Below, one piece after another: positions 59,720 to 64,000 of a stretch of DNA of 64,000 bases. The translations under genes and the position numbers were made by a program. Each line of letters opens with the position of its first letter. The stretch's first letter is position 1. Origin of the DNA: Sipunculus nudus (taxonomy: Eukaryota; Annelida; Sipuncula; Golfingiida; Sipunculidae); assembly GCA_026874595.1 (NCBI GenBank), contig CM049314.1, positions 62,351,300 through 62,415,299 on the forward strand, read 5' to 3'. The notes under the pieces were generated by a model. The model worked only from the letters and a program-made list of their open reading frames with translations, did not search any database and was not told the origin of the DNA.

Positions 59720-60920
59720 TCCATTATTTCTAGTTCACAGTGACACAAGCTTTACACTAGTTTTTGTTTTATTCTTCGTGGCTGAAATGATGCACTGAAT
59801 GATACACTGTTTTTTTGTGCAATTGTTTAATGTTGAGAGGTCTTTTAATAGCACACGATAAGGTAATCGACCTTCAGCAATCAAAACCCATTTTTGCAAT
59901 ACCGGATGACCTAGGTGCGTCTGTAAAGTTTTATTCAGATAATATACACCTGTCATTTCACACGAATACGTAGCTCGGCACGTGCAATATGTGTTCATAG
60001 TGAGCATATAAGCATCTACATATATCTTGATGGGCTGCCTGGCTAGTTTATGCACTAACATGGAAAACGTATGCCTGTTAAATGTTTTTTTTTGCGATTA
60101 AACAATTTTGTCTTTCCTCCCTTGGGGGAAAGTTTTTGCAGTCCTCGTTGTAGCCTTTGTTATGTTAGAAAGCTCTAACTTTGAAACATTCCATATTTGA
60201 TCGTCAAATTTGATATATGAATTGTTCGACCAATACCTCGGACGAGTTCGAATTTGACGTTGGCTCCTAAAGTTTAGGAAACCGAACTAAGGATCTTTGT
60301 CTCTCGGTATCTTCGGAAACATGAAAACTTTTGAAACAAAACATACTTTACCCACAGATCTGATTCACCATTTGTATTTACTGAGATCTTGGAGATCGAT
60401 ATCTGGTGATCTACAGCTTGATCGGCTACATCAAATCTGCAGAAAGAGTTTCCATATTTTGAAAGTATGATACCATATGTAAGCCCAATCCATGTTTGCT
60501 TATTCAGTGGATGTCATTTTCAATTAAAGGTCCCATTCAAATCCGTGGGAAGTGCAACATTTTTATTAATTCCAGTGTTTCATGGCTGGGTTTCATTGTG
60601 TCATAGTATTAGGTGAACATTGCGTTTATCTGATAAAGCATTTTTTTTCTATAACGTGGATTTGTCAGGCCTTCTATTCCCTTTTTATTCTTCCATTTAG
60701 TTTGTAATTAATGGATATTTCACAAGGTTTCAATATAAGTTTGTACATTTAGGAGATAAACATTTTAAAATAAATTAGTATTGTAACTTTTGTCAAAATG
60801 ACTGTGCTCACTTCTGTAGCCAACTGGTGTTGACCCCTGACAATGAATTTGTTGACAACAGTTTTCGTTGTACCCAATATATCGAGAATATCATTCCCAG
60901 AACATAACTTTATATATATA
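59720..60920. repeat. Duplicated block, copy 3 of 3
   Basis: Counterpart of 45300-46240: GTTGAGAGGTCTTTTAATAG, CAATACCGGATGACCTAGG, CAGATAATATACACCTGTCA, TTTCCTCCCTTGGGGGAAAG, CATTCAAATCCGTGGGAAGT, and TGTACCCAATATATCGAGAA at the end. Copy 3 runs straight into a Penelope-like fragment. Confidence 0.75.
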
Positions 60921-60959
60921 TATATCAAAATTGGTTACAGCTGCACGAGAAATAAGATG

Positions 60960-61447
60960 CAAATAATAACAGCCCATAACAAAAAAATCCTTGCAAAAAA
61001 TAACCAAGAAACCAGCGAAAAACCCTTCAACTGTAGGGTGAAAAACACGTCCCTTAGGCGGGAATTTTTTTGCTAGCAATATAGTTTACAAAGCAACGGG
61101 TCAAAACCGAACACCAAACCGCTCAGTACATCGGATTGGCAAGTGGCCCATTCAAAACTCGGTACAACAACCACAACAAATCATTTCGCAGTGAACGTTA
61201 TGAAAAAAAACTTTCAAAGCACATCTGGCCCCTGAAGAGGAAACAAATAGGATATTCTACCAACTGGGAAATAATCCAACATTCTAACACAATTAAACGA
61301 ACCTCGGACCAATGTAGCCTCTGTATGGAGGGGAAATACAGCATACTGCACCACAAAAGCGACAAGTCGATAATCCTACTAAACAGGCGAAGTGAATTAA
61401 TTTCGAAATGCCGACACCTGAAGCCACCGAACCTTGTAAAAAGATAG
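60960..61447 (+). pseudogene. Penelope-like element 3' part (GIY-YIG nuclease)
   Basis: Through two or three frameshifts it reads KKILAKNNQETSEKPFNCR, NIVYKATGQN, IGLASGPFKTRYNNHNKSF, KKLSKHIWPLKRK, DQCSLCMEGKYSIL and LNRRSELISKCRHL, in the same order as in 12850-13330. The conserved Cys cluster before the nuclease is damaged. It belongs to the same element class as 11925-13500 but is clearly a different lineage. Confidence 0.75.
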
Positions 61448-61459
61448 TAACAGTTACAT

Positions 61460-61569
61460 CTGGGTCCCCAACAAGCGTAAGTTATCTGATGATCGCTTGG
61501 GTGCCGATACCGTCAACGGCGTGAAATTCCGAGTAATAACACGATGCTCCAGTGTGCTTAACGTTTAGT
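61460..61569 (+). repeat. Element terminal repeat A
   Basis: 110 bp, CTGGGTCCCCAACAAGC to TGCTTAACGTTTAGT, directly after the nuclease ORF; repeated at 62246-62355 with about 15 differences. Confidence 0.85.
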
Positions 61570-61834
61570 TAATCTGCTCTACCTTAGCTGTATCGAGCAC
61601 TATAATGCAAGCACTGGAACCTACTCAGAATGATATATTTGTTCTCAGATTATCAGATTTAGCACTTAATACAGTATTTGCGTTACGCGTTGAATCACCA
61701 AAGACCCAACAATGAAACTGTTCTAAATGGAATATTCTCTAGAAGACATCCTGATCTCAACCCGGAAGGAATATATAATAAATTTGCTAGAAGGGACCGA
61801 GAAACTAATCAAACGTAATTGATGGAAAGTCTTT

Positions 61835-62235
61835 TTTTTCTTAAGAACAACCCGGAATCTGAATCCAGCCATTGTAGTGACACAAAATGATCAGTTTAGG
61901 CTGAAATCTAAAACCTCTCCACCCCAGTTTAAGGAAATGGTAGAATTTGAAAAGAATATTCTCCATATGGTAAAAATAAAACAATTCAGAGACGCTGACA
62001 GTGATTTCCAAGCCACCCTAAGAGAAGATATAGGGAAAATTAAAAGGTCGACCTAAATTCTCGTAAAAGCAAATAAATCAAGAAATATGTTCAAATGAAC
62101 CAAACTGACTATGACAATATCATGAATGAAAACCTCGCAAAAATACAAAATACAGGCAAAGAAATAAAGACAGATATAGAAAATGAATTCAACAACAAAG
62201 CTAGAAAGCTCAACATTGCAGACAGAATAAACCAG
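61835..62235 (+). pseudogene. Penelope-like element 5' part (N-terminal RT ORF)
   Basis: Broken frames give TQNDQFRLKSKTSPPQFKE, MVEFEKNILHMVKIKQFRDA, REDIGKIKRS, NQTDYDNIMNENL, NNKARKLNIADRIN. This is the region that precedes the palm domain in this RT family. It stops where the fingers/palm should begin and joins at once to terminal repeat B, so palm and nuclease are deleted. Confidence 0.65.
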
Positions 62236-62245
62236 ATTCTACCAC

Positions 62246-62353
62246 CTGGGTCCCCAACAAGCAACATTTATCTGATGATCGCCCTGGTGTCAAAACCGGC
62301 AACGGCGTGAAACTCCGAATAATAACACGATGCTCCAGCGTGCTTAACGTTTA

Positions 62354-62355
<2 letters not shown>
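62246..62355 (+). repeat. Element terminal repeat B
   Basis: Second copy of 61460-61569, followed at once by a (TA)n tract to about 62400, a plausible 3' tail. Confidence 0.85.
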
Positions 62356-62400
<45 letters not shown>

Positions 62401-62403
<3 letters not shown>

Positions 62404-62969
62404 ATGCAAGACAAAACTAGGTAGAGCTGCTTATGCGTCGGGAGAAAATTACAAAGGTAAGTATGTATCGGTCTGCGTTTGGACATTTCTGAAGCTCAGT
62501 TTATTGTCTTGAATCAGATGGTGTACCATCTTACTACCTGTGGCCCAAAAGGTTAATCAACGGATGACCAGTAAACTGAAGCATTACTATAACTATATGT
62601 TATTGTGGTGTACTTGGCAAAACGCCTAGCCTGTTGATAAGGCCACCCTTTTCTGTCACGCAATCGTGAGTGCGCTTTCTGGAGGTTTTGCCACCCCCTG
62701 TGGATTTGGTGATGGATACAGTCAGAAGAGGGCACCTTTTGGTGACCTGAAATACACCTTCATGAAAGATATATACTCAGATAATAAATTAAGTTCGTTT
62801 AGAGTTGGGTGGTATCATTACCGACACGACGTGACATCCAAGTTCCTGTGACACCATTATATCAGTGCGCCTTATATGATGTCACACCGTAAGTCATGAT
62901 TAGAAGGATTGGTCTAAATTTTTTCAAGTAGGTGTCCAGGTCCTAACTTACCCAAAACCGAGAGAGTTG
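62401..62969. other. Intergenic, nothing recognised
   Basis: Small open frames on both strands near 62550-62850 show no family resemblance. Confidence 0.3.
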
Positions 62970-63100
62970 CAAATTTTAACATGCGACACCCGCTCTCGTT
63001 TGTCTGATTTCTAACACAGGGACAACAATTAGACCCAAGAGAACTTTTCTCTTGGTGTTATCAAACCAACGAGAGCGGTGGTCGCATGTTTAAAAGTTGA
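62970..63100. repeat. Nested hairpin-forming inverted repeat
   Basis: TTTTAACATGCGACACCCGC with CTCTCGTT pairs with AACGAGAGCGGTGGTCGCAT plus GTTTAAAA about 60 bp on, giving a stem of some 30 bp. The loop contains CCAAGAGAA/TTCTCTTGG, a second perfect stem. It could be a tiny fold-back element or a structured RNA; there is no supporting context. Confidence 0.6.
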
Positions 63101-63589
63101 AGCTGATTGCACAATGCGACATCACGATCTATTTGGTCTGAGTTGCTCTGTGCGCACCCGGGTGTTCGAACCCAGAAAATATTGCTATATAAAGCAGCGG
63201 TTACACGCGAGGAGATACGGGACTGCAGTGTATACCCACTGTGTGAGGAGCTTAGCTATTATGATTCACTCAATCATAGGTAAAAAATAATATAAACATT
63301 TCACACGTGTTTTTTATCAGGCGTGAATGGCCTCACCCAACGTCAGCAAACAAAAGGTTAATGCAGATAACATACACCTGTTATATTACTATATATCCTC
63401 AACGGTGTCTGGAGATCCTATCATAGTGCAAAAAATGGACACATTACTTTTCTTATAGTCCATTATGTTTGGCATAAAACAAGATTCTAACATATAGTAT
63501 TTCTTACGGTTGAATTGTTTAATTAACTCCAGTTAACAATAACATTATATATAAATATCCGGCCCATATATGTACTTTATGTATGTTGC
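63101..63589. other. Intergenic, nothing recognised
   Basis: The word CAGATAACATACACCTG near 63365 recalls the block at 45420 and 59936; otherwise no feature. Confidence 0.35.
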
Positions 63590-64000
63590 ATCATAAGTGT
63601 CAAATCTACTAAAACAATTAAAGTCATCAAACGTGACCAGTTGTTCGCTACCATATCCTCTTATGAGAGTCAAGAATAAGCCAGTCGTGAAGCAACAACT
63701 CCGCAGGTATTTTATCTCAACATTATCAATGCCGTAAGCTAGACTGCAGCCCCTCAATGTCACAAGTATATCGCTTTAACCAGTATTCTTAACTTCAGTC
63801 AGATTAAAAGGAATAAATACAACAGAAAATAACGAATGGGTACACCAAAGAAAAAATCCCATCTGTATGACCACCGCCGTATTGTAACCTGCAACACGCG
63901 ATGTACCAGACAGCGGACACATGTTTTTCATGGAATCTCTTGATACGTTGTGGCCAGGAAGATGCACTTGCTGTTGACACGTGATCGCGCCCGGTCCACT
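63590..64000 (-). repeat. Duplicated block related to 55750-56050, reaching the right edge
   Basis: See the partner block. Two minus-strand open frames (63-72 codons) cover it; one contains FTTGLFLTLIRGYG and LVTFDDFN. No domain could be assigned; the window ends here. Confidence 0.4.

Overview
The window looks like animal nuclear DNA, most probably from a mollusc and perhaps a bivalve. Genes are split by GT-AG introns. The DNA is AT-rich and crowded with (TA)n tracts, tandem repeats, tRNA-derived SINEs, LINE and Penelope-type retroelement remnants and small DNA transposons. The recognisable genes are secreted C1q-domain proteins, a C-type lectin and a PLAC8 protein, families that are expanded in bivalves. 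The taxon is an inference from gene families and repeat style; no search was run.

Layout. 0-4.8 kb: repeats, including a 2.7 kb fold-back element. 4.8-8.2 kb: two exons of a C-type lectin gene on the minus strand, with a degraded LINE in the intron between them. 8.4-16.7 kb: microsatellites, a dead Penelope-like reverse transcriptase/GIY-YIG cassette between near-perfect inverted repeats, and a clean hAT-type MITE. 17.7-27.7 kb: a four-exon PLAC8 gene on the plus strand (126 codons), whose 7.2 kb second intron holds a ~280-bp tandem array interrupted by a TTAA-flanked transposon. 28.4-35.5 kb: repeats, a pair of opposed SINEs and one unidentified candidate exon.

35.5-64 kb: a segmental duplication on the minus strand. 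It carries two paralogous genes, each encoding a secreted protein with three tandem C1q-like domains. Each gene reads as four exons: a signal-peptide exon, a 24-nt microexon, a long exon (974 or 971 nt) and a short last exon. Phases match at every junction, and both models come to exactly 410 amino acids. The first intron of copy 1 is about 6 kb, enlarged by a ~147-bp satellite and a duplicated block; in copy 2 it is about 1.8 kb. Further copies of the 5' flanking blocks lie at 45-46, 55-56, 59.7-61 and 63.6-64 kb, together with a second, rearranged Penelope-like element at 61-62.4 kb.

If expressed, the C1q proteins and the lectin would be secreted pattern-recognition proteins. The PLAC8 protein is unrelated to them and only shares the neighbourhood. 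All gene models come from reading splice signals and frames by eye; no transcript evidence was available.
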